From positions 1-6,873 of the forward strand of contig JAITMZ010000133.1 of NCBI GenBank assembly GCA_031290725.1: a DNA stretch of 6,873 bases, written 5' to 3'. Positions 1-5,266 of this stretch are shown piece after piece (position 1 is the first letter of the stretch; each line of letters starts with the position of its first letter). A program made the translations under genes and the position numbers. Source of the DNA: Spirochaetaceae bacterium. GTDB taxonomy: Bacteria; Spirochaetota; Spirochaetia; Treponematales; Treponemataceae. Below the pieces are notes generated by a model. That model searched no databases and was not told where the DNA came from. It saw nothing but the letters and a program-made list of their open reading frames with translations.

Positions 1-44
1 CCATACCGAGTGGCCAATAAGTTTTTAATGCTTATATTCTTCAC
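1..44 (-). CDS. 5' end of an unidentified protein (partial)
   Basis: Reading leftwards from a GTG at 44, the frame is open to the window edge and gives 14 residues: V/M-K-N-I-S-I-K-N-L-L-A-T-R-Y. The start is supported by a purine-rich Shine-Dalgarno tract (AAGGAAGGAG, 56 down to 47), in which AAGGA lies 7 nt before the GTG, and by a strong promoter about 60 nt upstream. The basic start followed by hydrophobic residues would suit a membrane or sensory protein (chemoreceptors often begin like this), but 14 residues cannot identify a family. A longer minus-strand frame over 25-219 is the alternative; it lacks a comparable ribosome-binding site and would run across the promoter. Confidence 0.5.
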   Translation of the reverse strand, partial: MKNISIKNLLATRY

Positions 45-108
45 AGCTCCTTCCTTCGTGAAACTCCCGGTTCACCGTGAAATGCGCAGACACACTATCT
101 ATACCTAT

Positions 109-137
109 ATTATCGCATAGTACGGACAAAAAGTCAA
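109..137 (-). promoter_or_regulatory. sigma-70-like promoter for the leftward partial gene
   Basis: On the minus strand, TTGACT (137-132) is followed by a 17-bp spacer ending in TGC and then GATAAT (114-109). This is close to the sigma-70 consensus and has an extended -10 TGn. The predicted transcript starts near 102, leaving a leader of about 57 nt. The leader contains a perfect small dyad (TTCAC-C-GTGAA, 71-81 on the plus strand) and a repeated CGTGAAA (57-63 and 76-82). Just upstream of the -35 box, CAATTCC occurs twice with a 9-bp period (155-149 and 146-140). Confidence 0.7.
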
Positions 138-209
138 GGGGAATTGTAGGAATTGCCAAAAATCCCCCCATAATTCTCACACGGAGGCCGTGCTTAGATG
201 CTGGCCGAA

Positions 210-230
210 TCTCTCCCAAAAAGCCGGAAG
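210..230 (+). repeat. 21-bp direct repeat, copy 1
   Basis: This stretch is TCTCTCCC-AAAAAGCC-GGAAG and is identical, base for base, to 1311-1331 in the same orientation. It lies in non-coding DNA about 125 bp before the DUF368 start. The two copies bracket the whole DUF368 gene with its promoter. Its origin is unknown: a dispersed intergenic repeat or the footprint of a recombination event are both possible. Confidence 0.75.
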
Positions 231-263
231 ACCGCTCCCCAGAACCCGTTCAGCGCTTATAGA

Positions 264-282
264 GGGCGCGGAATCCCAGACG
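264..282 (+). promoter_or_regulatory. conserved upstream element, copy before DUF368
   Basis: GGGCGCGGAATCCCAG followed by A-CG. The same 16 nt plus G-CG recurs on the minus strand before DUF362 (4958-4940). In both places it points toward the gene and ends a few bases before the -35 box; here the 14-nt core (264-277) is 11 nt from TTGGCA. A repressor or activator site, or a dispersed repeat that carries a promoter, would explain it. I do not recognise the motif. Confidence 0.6.
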
Positions 283-288
283 CACCTC

Positions 289-317
289 TTGGCACACTTT
301 GAAAAATATGCTACACT
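289..317 (+). promoter_or_regulatory. promoter of the DUF368 gene
   Basis: TTGGCA (289-294), a 17-bp spacer ending in TGC, and TACACT (312-317). The expected transcription start is near 324, only about 13 nt before the GTG start codon, so the mRNA would begin almost directly with its ribosome-binding site. The same TTG-N17(TGC)-TACACT architecture is seen before DUF362 and the hydrogenase. Confidence 0.7.
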
Positions 318-325
318 CCTTATCC

Positions 326-332
326 AAGGAAG
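326..332 (+). promoter_or_regulatory. ribosome-binding site fixing the DUF368 GTG start
   Basis: AAGGAAG ends 4 nt before GTG 337. This is the reason to prefer GTG 337 over the in-frame upstream start at 190, which lies ahead of the promoter and therefore should not be transcribed from it. Confidence 0.65.
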
Positions 333-336
333 TATT

Positions 337-1179
337 GTGAACAAGAAAGTGCCCCCGACGGATTGGTTTCTGCGCTTTTGCAAAGGTGCCCTGATCGGCA
401 CGGGATTTATCCTGCCCGGTGTGTCCGGCGGTGCCCTGGCCGCAGTGTTTGGCCTGTACGAGCGCATCATCACCTTTTTGGCGCATCCCACCAGAAATTT
501 TGTGCGAAACCTGGTTTTTTTCATCCCCGTGGGATTAGGCGGCCTGCTGGGGATGGCGTTGCTTTCCCGCCCCCTGAGCTTTTTTCTGGAGAACTATGAG
601 GTGCCGGTGCTGTGGTTTTTTATCGGCGCCATCATGGGAACCCTTCCGGAGCTGTGGAGTGAGGCGGGCAAAAAGGGCAGGACAATCCGGCACGTCGCCG
701 TATTGATACTCACCTTTGCGCTGGCCCTGGTATTTTTGCTCCGGGCGGAAAAACTGTTCGCCGGGCAGGTTTCCCTGAACACCGGCATGTGGGTGGCGGC
801 CGGTGTGTTGATCGCCCTGGGCGCCCTGGTCCCCGGCATGAGCCCGTCCAACTTTCTGGTATACCTGGGTATGTATAAACCCATGGTGACCGCCTTCAAG
901 ACCCTGGACGTGACGGTGCTGCTGCCCATCGGAGGGGGCTGTGCCCTATGCCTGGCCGCCTTTTCAAAGGTGATGGACCTGTTGTTTACCAGGGTCTACG
1001 CCGGACTGTTCCATTTCATCCTGGGAATCGTGCTGGCATCCACGGTGGTGATCGTGCCGGTCGAGTATAACTACCTGCAAAGCGGAACCATCCTCTGCGT
1101 GCTCACCCTGGCCGCCGGCACCGGCTTGAGTTACCGGATGACCCGCTTGGATGCCCGGGATTCCACGCTTACCCATTAG
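337..1179 (+). CDS. DUF368 membrane protein, putative undecaprenyl-phosphate translocase
   Basis: The product has 280 residues and is almost entirely hydrophobic, with about 8-10 membrane segments. It shows the two signature motifs of the DUF368 family: GFILPGVSGG (23-32), following CKGALIGT, and a second PG-S motif, LVPGMSPSNFLVYLG (164-178). Together they reflect the internal duplication typical of the family. Family members, named PopT after the Vibrio cholerae work, are implicated in returning undecaprenyl phosphate, the lipid carrier for cell-wall and surface glycan synthesis, across the cytoplasmic membrane. The start is GTG, set by the AAGGAAG site and promoter immediately upstream. 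The gene is monocistronic: the next gene converges on it. Alanine codons are mostly GCC (my count: 18 GCC, 6 GCG, 2 GCA). Family assignment is firm; transport function is by homology. Confidence 0.88.
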   Translation: MNKKVPPTDWFLRFCKGALIGTGFILPGVSGGALAAVFGLYERIITFLAHPTRNFVRNLVFFIPVGLGGLLGMALLSRPLSFFLENYEVPVLWFFIGAIMGTLPELWSEAGKKGRTIRHVAVLILTFALALVFLLRAEKLFAGQVSLNTGMWVAAGVLIALGALVPGMSPSNFLVYLGMYKPMVTAFKTLDVTVLLPIGGGCALCLAAFSKVMDLLFTRVYAGLFHFILGIVLASTVVIVPVEYNYLQSGTILCVLTLAAGTGLSYRMTRLDARDSTLTH

Positions 1180-1195
1180 CGCCGCATAGTGGCCG

Positions 1196-1226
1196 GGGGT
1201 GCCCGTCGGGGCGGCGGCACCCCGAC
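1196..1226. terminator. GC-rich hairpin between convergent genes, possible terminator
   Basis: Two mutually exclusive perfect stems overlap here: GGGGTGCC (1196-1203) with GGCACCCC (1216-1223), and GTCGGGG (1205-1211) with CCCCGAC (1220-1226). The position, just after the DUF368 stop and before the converging dehydrogenase stop, suits a bidirectional terminator. No T-tract follows on either strand, so intrinsic termination is doubtful and it may only be a 3'-end-stabilising structure. Confidence 0.35.
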
Positions 1227-1266
1227 AGCGGTACAGTTGCGTAGTACCCTAAAGCCCAACTATTAT

Positions 1267-2097
1267 TCAGGGACGAGGACGCGCAGTGCCCCCGAAGGCG
1301 CCCCCAGTGGTCTCTCCCAAAAAGCCGGAAGGGCGCGCCTCGTGGCGCAGGGTAAACCGCGCGGCAAACAGGCGGCTCACCAGACGGGGCAAAAAAGCCT
1401 TCAGCTTCCACTTGGGGGACATCACGGCGATGGGCTTGCCGCGCTCCAGGCAAGCCAGACAGTGGGCAACCACGGCCTTTGCGGGTTTTCCGTGGAGCAC
1501 CTTTTCCCGGACGCCCCCGGAGGCCACCGCGCTAAATTCCGTATCCACCGGGCCGGGACACAGGGCGATCACCGGGATGCCCGCCGGTTCAAGTTCCGCC
1601 GCTAACCCCAGGCTGAAACTGAGGACATAGGCCTTGGTGGCGGCATAGACGGCGAAGTTGCCCATGGCGGAGAAGGCCGCCAGACTCGCCACATTGATGA
1701 CCCGGGAGCCGGGGGCCAGATAGGGAAGGACGGCGCCGGTGATGGCCGTGAGGGTTTGCACGTTCAGGTCGATCATGTCGAGTTGCTTTTGCAGATTGGT
1801 GCCGGTGAATGGCCCGTAGACACCAAACCCCGCATTGTTCACCACCGTATCCACGACGATGCCGCCCGCATCCTTTAGCTGCCGGGCCGTCAGATCGCCG
1901 CCTTTTCGTCCTGAAATATCGCCGGGGATGATTCGCAGACGCTCCGGCCGACCGAGCTCCCGGGCCAGGTCTTCCAGCCGTTCCTTCCGCCGTGCCATGA
2001 GCCAGATTTCGTCGATTCCCTTCCGTCCTGCGAGCTGCCGGGCAAACTCCGCGCCCATACCGGAACTGGCCCCGGTAATAATTACGATTTTCTTCAT
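1267..2097 (-). CDS. short-chain dehydrogenase/reductase (classical SDR)
   Basis: The product has 276 residues with a Rossmann fold and every classical SDR landmark: the dinucleotide-binding TGASSGMG at 8-15, NNAG at 87-90, and the catalytic tetrad Asn112, Ser138, Tyr151 and Lys155 (YAATK), followed by PGPVDT at 181-186. Arg residues after strand 2 (ARRKER, 35-40) suggest NADPH preference. It belongs to the YqjQ/DltE-like group of cytosolic SDRs of unknown substrate. The ATG at 2097 is chosen because MKKIVIITGA is the standard SDR opening; the frame is open farther upstream but would overlap the divergent gene. No Shine-Dalgarno is visible. Odd feature: residues 256-262 are encoded by the 21-bp repeat shared with 210-230, and everything after about 255 is a Gly/Pro/Arg-rich tail unlike an SDR C-terminus. 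Expressed divergently from the Gx-transporter gene. Confidence 0.88.
   Translation of the reverse strand: MKKIVIITGASSGMGAEFARQLAGRKGIDEIWLMARRKERLEDLARELGRPERLRIIPGDISGRKGGDLTARQLKDAGGIVVDTVVNNAGFGVYGPFTGTNLQKQLDMIDLNVQTLTAITGAVLPYLAPGSRVINVASLAAFSAMGNFAVYAATKAYVLSFSLGLAAELEPAGIPVIALCPGPVDTEFSAVASGGVREKVLHGKPAKAVVAHCLACLERGKPIAVMSPKWKLKAFLPRLVSRLFAARFTLRHEARPSGFLGETTGGAFGGTARPRP
1311..1331 (+). repeat. 21-bp direct repeat, copy 2 (inside the SDR 3' end)
   Basis: Identical to 210-230. On the minus strand it encodes residues 256-262 of the SDR (Pro-Ser-Gly-Phe-Leu-Gly-Glu). The downstream DNA (1270-1310) is also GC-rich and internally repetitive, with CAGTG and CCCCC runs used twice. Confidence 0.75.
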
Positions 2098-2098
2098 A

Positions 2099-2141
2099 TA
2101 TACACTATCGGCACTGGCGCAGTCCGGTTTAATGGTGTATA
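2099..2141. promoter_or_regulatory. dyad in the divergent SDR / Gx-transporter promoter region
   Basis: TATACACTA (2099-2107) and TGGTGTATA (2133-2141) form an inverted repeat with 8 of 9 positions paired. A second perfect small dyad, ACTG-GCG-CAGT (2113-2123), is centred within 2 bp of the same axis. The outer arms overlap the likely -10 regions of both divergent genes, so the symmetry may simply reflect two facing promoters, or an operator controlling both. Confidence 0.45.
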
Positions 2142-2143
2142 CT
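2138..2143 (+). promoter_or_regulatory. -10 box of the Gx-transporter gene (possible leaderless start)
   Basis: TATACT is one base from the consensus -10 hexamer. It ends 6 nt before ATG 2150, placing transcription initiation at or next to the start codon. The -35 region is poor (TGGCGC at the expected distance), which lowers confidence. Confidence 0.4.
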
Positions 2144-2149
2144 GGAAAT

Positions 2150-3247
2150 ATGGAGTGCCGCGAAAATTTTGTTTCACCCAACGGGCAGCGCCTCGTCCCC
2201 TTTCTGGCTGCCTTGGCCCTGTTTCTTTCCACTCTGGAATACCTCATTCCCAAGCCGCTGCCCATATTACGCCTGGGACTGGCGAACCTGCCGTTGCTCC
2301 TGGCCCTGGCCAAGCTCCGTGCCCCGGACTATTTTCTCCTGGCGCTCCTCAAGGTACTGGGGCAGGCCCTGGTGTCCGGTACGTTATTCTCCTATGTTTT
2401 TCTGTTCAGCGCCGCCGGAACCTTCGCCGCGAGCGCTGCCATGTGGGTCTTGTATCACATCGCCGGCACTTCCCTGGTAGGCTTCATCGGCCTGAGCGTC
2501 GCCGGCGCCCTGGGGAACAATGCCGCCCAGATCGCACTGGGGCGATTTTTTCTGTTCGGTGAGGGGACCAGGTACATCGCGCCGGTACTCCTGATCGCGG
2601 GCACGGTGACGGGTGTGGGTTTGGGTCTTTTTGCCGAGCGCTTCACGGCCATGTCCAAGTGGTATGCTGCGCTGCCGGAAAAATTGACCCCGCAAAGATT
2701 TGAATGGCACAAAAAGGGAGGGAAGGCATTTTTGTCACGGCGGACGCTGGCTGCGGGGGTGGGATTCGCGGCGGCGCTGGGGATTTTTGCGGCGGTGCGG
2801 AACCCGGTGGTGCTGGGGGTGCTCACGGTGGCGCTGGCTGTGGCGGTGCGTCTTCGTCGGGGGCGGGTTCGGGTGCTGCCGGCGCTTTCGGCGGCGGCCT
2901 GTGTGGTTTTTTTCGCAGTCCTTGCGCCCTACGGGAAGGTCCTCGTCCGGATCGGGCCCCTAGCGGTCACCTCGGGAGCGCTTTTTTCCGGGGTTCGGCG
3001 GGCGGAGATACTGGTGGGGATGGTGTTTTTATCCCAATTGGTGCTCAGCGGCTTTGCAAACCGGGCGGCTTTGGGCCGGCCGGCCAGAGACGGCGGGGAA
3101 ACAGGCCTGCTGACCGCTGTGTTCGCGGCTTATGGGCGGATCACGGCGGAGGGCATCCCGATTCGGCGGGGAAAAATCCTCGAGGGCCTGGACAAACGGT
3201 TGTGGGAAAGCTGCTATGAAAGTGGCTGCCCTCACATGTCCGCATAG
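2150..3247 (+). CDS. Gx transporter family (Hpre_diP_synt_I) protein fused to an EcfT-like half
   Basis: The product has 365 residues in two membrane halves. Residues 15-165 carry the Gx-transporter pattern: LPILRLGLANLPLLLAL near 37-53, GTLFSYVFLFSAAG at 77-90, and GLSVAGALGNNAAQIALG at 114-131. These proteins were once annotated as heptaprenyl diphosphate synthase component I but look like ECF-type substrate-binding S components. After a polar linker (166-196) a second hydrophobic half (200-302) ends in SGALFSGVRRAEILVGMVFL (275-294), which resembles the small-residue/Arg coupling region of EcfT proteins. An S-T fusion is my inference; no ATPase gene is in the window. ATG 2150 is preferred because TATACT lies just before it; ATG 2132 (six codons earlier) overlaps that box. 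The last 16 nt overlap the 3' end of the converging deaminase gene. Confidence 0.72.
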   Translation: MECRENFVSPNGQRLVPFLAALALFLSTLEYLIPKPLPILRLGLANLPLLLALAKLRAPDYFLLALLKVLGQALVSGTLFSYVFLFSAAGTFAASAAMWVLYHIAGTSLVGFIGLSVAGALGNNAAQIALGRFFLFGEGTRYIAPVLLIAGTVTGVGLGLFAERFTAMSKWYAALPEKLTPQRFEWHKKGGKAFLSRRTLAAGVGFAAALGIFAAVRNPVVLGVLTVALAVAVRLRRGRVRVLPALSAAACVVFFAVLAPYGKVLVRIGPLAVTSGALFSGVRRAEILVGMVFLSQLVLSGFANRAALGRPARDGGETGLLTAVFAAYGRITAEGIPIRRGKILEGLDKRLWESCYESGCPHMSA

Positions 3248-3729
3248 GTCTGCACTTCGTCGTGGAGATGCTCCAGGATAACTCCCGCTTGGGCAAACAT
3301 GGACAGGGAATCGGCGGCATCGTGGTAGCGCTTTTCGCACACCACCCGCAGTATGCCACAGTTGATGATCAGCATGGCGCAGATACGGCAGGGAGTCATT
3401 TTGCAGTACAAAGTGGCCCCGTTCAGGGGGATGCCCTTTTTGGCAGCCTGGCAGATGGCGTTCTGTTCCGCATGAACGGTCCGTACACAGTGATTGGTCA
3501 CCGTGTTGTCCTCGTGGATCATCTTTTTGAACAGGTGGCCCACGTCGTCACAGTGGGGAAGCCCTGCCGGGGAGCCCACGTAACCCGTCACCAGGATGTG
3601 ATTGTCCCGGGTGATCACGCAGCCCGACCGGCCCCGGTCGCAGGTTGCCCGTTTGGCCACGGTGCGGCAAATTTCCATAAAATATTCGTCCCAGCTGGGG
3701 CGAATGTATTTTTTGTTTTTTTCTTCCAT
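3232..3729 (-). CDS. ComEB / dCMP deaminase family zinc deaminase
   Basis: The product has 165 residues, the usual size for this cytosolic family, which deaminates dCMP to dUMP for thymidylate supply. The zinc and catalytic motifs are intact: HAEQNAI with His86 and Glu88, and TPCRIC with Cys114 and Cys117. The long insertion between strand 2 and the HAE motif, including GSPAGLPHCDD (52-62), matches dCMP deaminases rather than cytidine or tRNA deaminases. An additional histidine/cysteine pair (His80, Cys81) lies just before the motif, as in related enzymes with a second metal site. A weak GAGAG site lies 7 nt before the ATG. It follows DUF362 by 37 bp on the same strand with no clear promoter between, so the two are probably co-transcribed. 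Its 3' end overlaps the Gx-transporter gene by 16 nt, tail to tail. The exact nucleotide substrate is inferred. Confidence 0.88.
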   Translation of the reverse strand: MEEKNKKYIRPSWDEYFMEICRTVAKRATCDRGRSGCVITRDNHILVTGYVGSPAGLPHCDDVGHLFKKMIHEDNTVTNHCVRTVHAEQNAICQAAKKGIPLNGATLYCKMTPCRICAMLIINCGILRVVCEKRYHDAADSLSMFAQAGVILEHLHDEVQTYADM

Positions 3730-3766
3730 ACATATTCTCTCAAAAATATTCTCCCAACACCGGCAG

Positions 3767-4885
3767 CTAGATTTCCACTAACCGGTAGTGCCTGGTTCCC
3801 AGAGCCAGCTTTTCCCCGTGTTCCAACTGGCCCTGCCAATCCGTCTCCGGGTGGGCGTCGATGAAATGATCCTGGCCGGAATGTGCCTTTTCCGCCAGCC
3901 ACGAACCGGCCAGCACGGGCTGCCGGTTCACCGCATCCGCGCAGGCTTGGTCCAAGGCCACCGGATCGAATGAAGCGAACATCCCCACGTCGGGCACAAT
4001 GGGCACGTCGTTCTCCGGATGGCAGTCGCAGCAGGGAGACACGTCGCATACCAGGGCGATGTGGAAGGCCGGTCGGCCCCGCACCACCGCGGCGGTGTAT
4101 TCCGCCATTTTTCGGTTCAGGATGTCGAAGGACTCGTCGCTGGCGGGGCGCACCGCATCCTTTGGACACGCGCCGATGCAGCGCCCGCAGCCCACGCATT
4201 TGGCCGGATCGATAGCCGCTTTCCCCGCGTTGATGGTGACGGCGCTGTGGGCGCATTGCTTGGCGCAGGCGCCGCAGCCGATGCAGCGCGATTGGCTCAC
4301 ATGGGGCTTTCCCGCGGAGTGCATCTCCATCTTCCCCGCCCTAGAGCCGCATCCCATGCCGATGTTCTTGATCGCCCCGCCGATGCCCGTCTGCTCGTGG
4401 ACTTTGAAGTGGGTCAGGGAGATGAACACGTCGGCGTCCATGATCGCCCGGCCGATTTTTGCCTGCTTCACATAGGTGCCGTCCGGCAGGTCCACCAGGG
4501 CCTCGTCAGTTCCCTTAAGGCCGTCGGCGATGAGCACATGGCAGCCCGTTTGCAGAGGCGAGAAACCGTTTTCGTAGGCCACGTCCAGGTGGTCCAGGGC
4601 GTTTTTCCGCCCCCCGGTGTAGAGGGTGTTGCAGTCCGTGAGAAAGGCCTTGCCGCCCTTTTCCCGCACCAGGTCAGCGATCACCCTGGCGTAGTTGGGC
4701 CGGAGGAACGCCAGGTTCCCCGGTTCTCCAAAGTGCATTTTGATGGCAGCGTATCGCCCGTCAAAGTCGATGGTGTCCATGCCCGCTGCCAGTACGAGCC
4801 GCCGAAGTTTCTGCGGCCGGCTTTCCTGGAACGGGATAGTACGGAAGGTGGTAAAATATACATCGGAAGGTTTATTGTGTGCCAT
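3767..4885 (-). CDS. DUF362 domain protein with 2[4Fe-4S] ferredoxin module
   Basis: The product has 372 residues. The N-terminal half is a DUF362 domain (IKMHFGEPGN, 48-57; ISLTHFKVHEQTGIGGAIKN, 155-174). It is followed by two cluster motifs, C201-x2-C-x2-C-x3-C211 and C230-x2-C-x2-C-x3-C240-P; the first lacks the usual Pro after its last Cys. The DUF362 domain then resumes, with a Cys-rich CDVSPCCDCHP (280-290) that could bind a further metal site, and DPVALDQA (307-314). The protein is predicted to be cytosolic, to bind two [4Fe-4S] clusters and to transfer electrons; no substrate is established for this family. ATG 4885 is set by AAGGAG 7 nt upstream; an in-frame ATG at 4915 lies before the predicted transcription start. 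It is the first gene of a likely two-gene operon with the deaminase. Confidence 0.87.
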   Translation of the reverse strand: MAHNKPSDVYFTTFRTIPFQESRPQKLRRLVLAAGMDTIDFDGRYAAIKMHFGEPGNLAFLRPNYARVIADLVREKGGKAFLTDCNTLYTGGRKNALDHLDVAYENGFSPLQTGCHVLIADGLKGTDEALVDLPDGTYVKQAKIGRAIMDADVFISLTHFKVHEQTGIGGAIKNIGMGCGSRAGKMEMHSAGKPHVSQSRCIGCGACAKQCAHSAVTINAGKAAIDPAKCVGCGRCIGACPKDAVRPASDESFDILNRKMAEYTAAVVRGRPAFHIALVCDVSPCCDCHPENDVPIVPDVGMFASFDPVALDQACADAVNRQPVLAGSWLAEKAHSGQDHFIDAHPETDWQGQLEHGEKLALGTRHYRLVEI

Positions 4886-4891
4886 GGAATT

Positions 4892-4897
4892 CTCCTT
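4892..4897 (-). promoter_or_regulatory. ribosome-binding site of the DUF362 gene
   Basis: AAGGAG on the minus strand, 6 nt before ATG 4885. It is the clearest Shine-Dalgarno in the window and decides this start over the upstream in-frame ATG at 4915. The predicted mRNA would begin right at this site. Confidence 0.75.
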
Positions 4898-4903
4898 GCG
4901 GAG

Positions 4904-4932
4904 AGTGTAGCACATTGTGCAATAAAATGCAA
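4904..4932 (-). promoter_or_regulatory. promoter of the DUF362-deaminase operon
   Basis: On the minus strand: TTGCAT (4932-4927), a 17-bp spacer ending in TGC, then TACACT (4909-4904). The start site is expected near 4897, giving a leader of about 12 nt. The box sequence and spacing match the DUF368 promoter closely. Confidence 0.7.
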
Positions 4933-4939
4933 GCGGTCA

Positions 4940-4958
4940 CGCCTGGGATTCCGCGCCC
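4940..4958 (-). promoter_or_regulatory. conserved upstream element, copy before DUF362
   Basis: Read toward the DUF362 gene this is GGGCGCGGAATCCCAG then G-CG, differing by one base from 264-282 before DUF368. The 14-nt core ends 12 nt before the -35 TTGCAT. The shared orientation and almost equal distance to the promoter suggest a regulatory site rather than a chance repeat. Confidence 0.6.
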
Positions 4959-5022
4959 ATAGTGTCAACTTATCAGAAACGCAGTGAAAAATTGGTGCTG
5001 GCGAGGGGAAAAAGCGGAAGCA

Positions 5023-5190
5023 CATGCGGCGTTTTTTATAGAATGCTTTCTATTCAAAACAGAACAATCGGAGCTATTTACAGAACTCGTTCTACTCGGA
5101 GTAGAACAATCGAGGCTTTGAGACCCGAGTTTGACTTTCAGAGAGTCAATTTTCTCTCTCAGAGAGTCGACATTTACTCTCAAAGACCCG
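5023..5190 (-). repeat. degenerate 21-bp-period array (8 units)
   Basis: This 168-bp stretch divides into eight 21-bp units. Read on the minus strand, four units (5190-5107) resemble each other around C-G-ACTCTCTGA-AGT; the middle two share the 10-mer GACTCTCTGA, and the outer two share CGGGTCT. The next four (5106-5023) all begin TTCT, and the first pair aligns with the second pair at about 28 of 42 bases. Both strands stay open across it: the minus frame gives a heptad series (GSLRVNV, DSLREKI, DSLKVKL), the plus frame gives RPEFDFQ, RVNFLSQ, RVDIYSQ. Neither frame has a convincing start with a ribosome-binding site, so I call it a repeat rather than a gene. A remnant of a coiled-coil coding sequence is possible. 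Confidence 0.6.
5089..5107. repeat. perfect 9-bp inverted repeat
   Basis: GTTCTACTC-G-GAGTAGAAC, arms fully complementary with a 1-bp centre, within the 21-bp-period array. AGAACAATCG occurs at its right edge (5104-5113) and again 33 bp to the left (5071-5080). It could be an operator-type dyad or a by-product of the array; the loop is too small for a standard RNA hairpin without opening the stem ends near the centre. Confidence 0.55.
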
Positions 5191-5266
5191 ATTCCAGTTC
5201 ATAACTTATTCACTCCCCCCTCCGTGCCCACTGTGGGGCATCCTCTTCAGTATTTCCCACCGAGAA

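Noticed and set aside
1146..1165. Third copy of the upstream element (GGGATTCC-CGC near the DUF368 3' end)
   Set aside because: Only about 11 of the core bases match, inside a coding region and not next to a promoter; taken as chance.
1835..2149. N-terminal extension of the Gx-transporter frame upstream to 1835
   Set aside because: It runs antisense through the SDR gene, is Ser/Arg/Pro-rich without a domain, and the family begins near MECRENF.
2098..2313. N-terminal extension of the SDR upstream to 2313
   Set aside because: It would overlap the divergent gene; SDRs begin just before the TGxxxGxG motif, as with ATG 2097.
4019..4987. Plus-strand 322-residue frame opposite DUF362
   Set aside because: Shadow of the well-supported DUF362 gene in GC-rich DNA; no coherent hydrophobic or domain pattern.
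5023..5190. CRISPR array
   Set aside because: Units are contiguous 21-bp degenerate copies with no unique spacers between identical repeats, and no cas genes are present.
4962..5204. Plus-strand 80-residue frame starting at GTG 4962 over the 21-bp array
   Set aside because: No ribosome-binding site; openness is explained by the 21-bp periodicity, since the opposite strand is open too.
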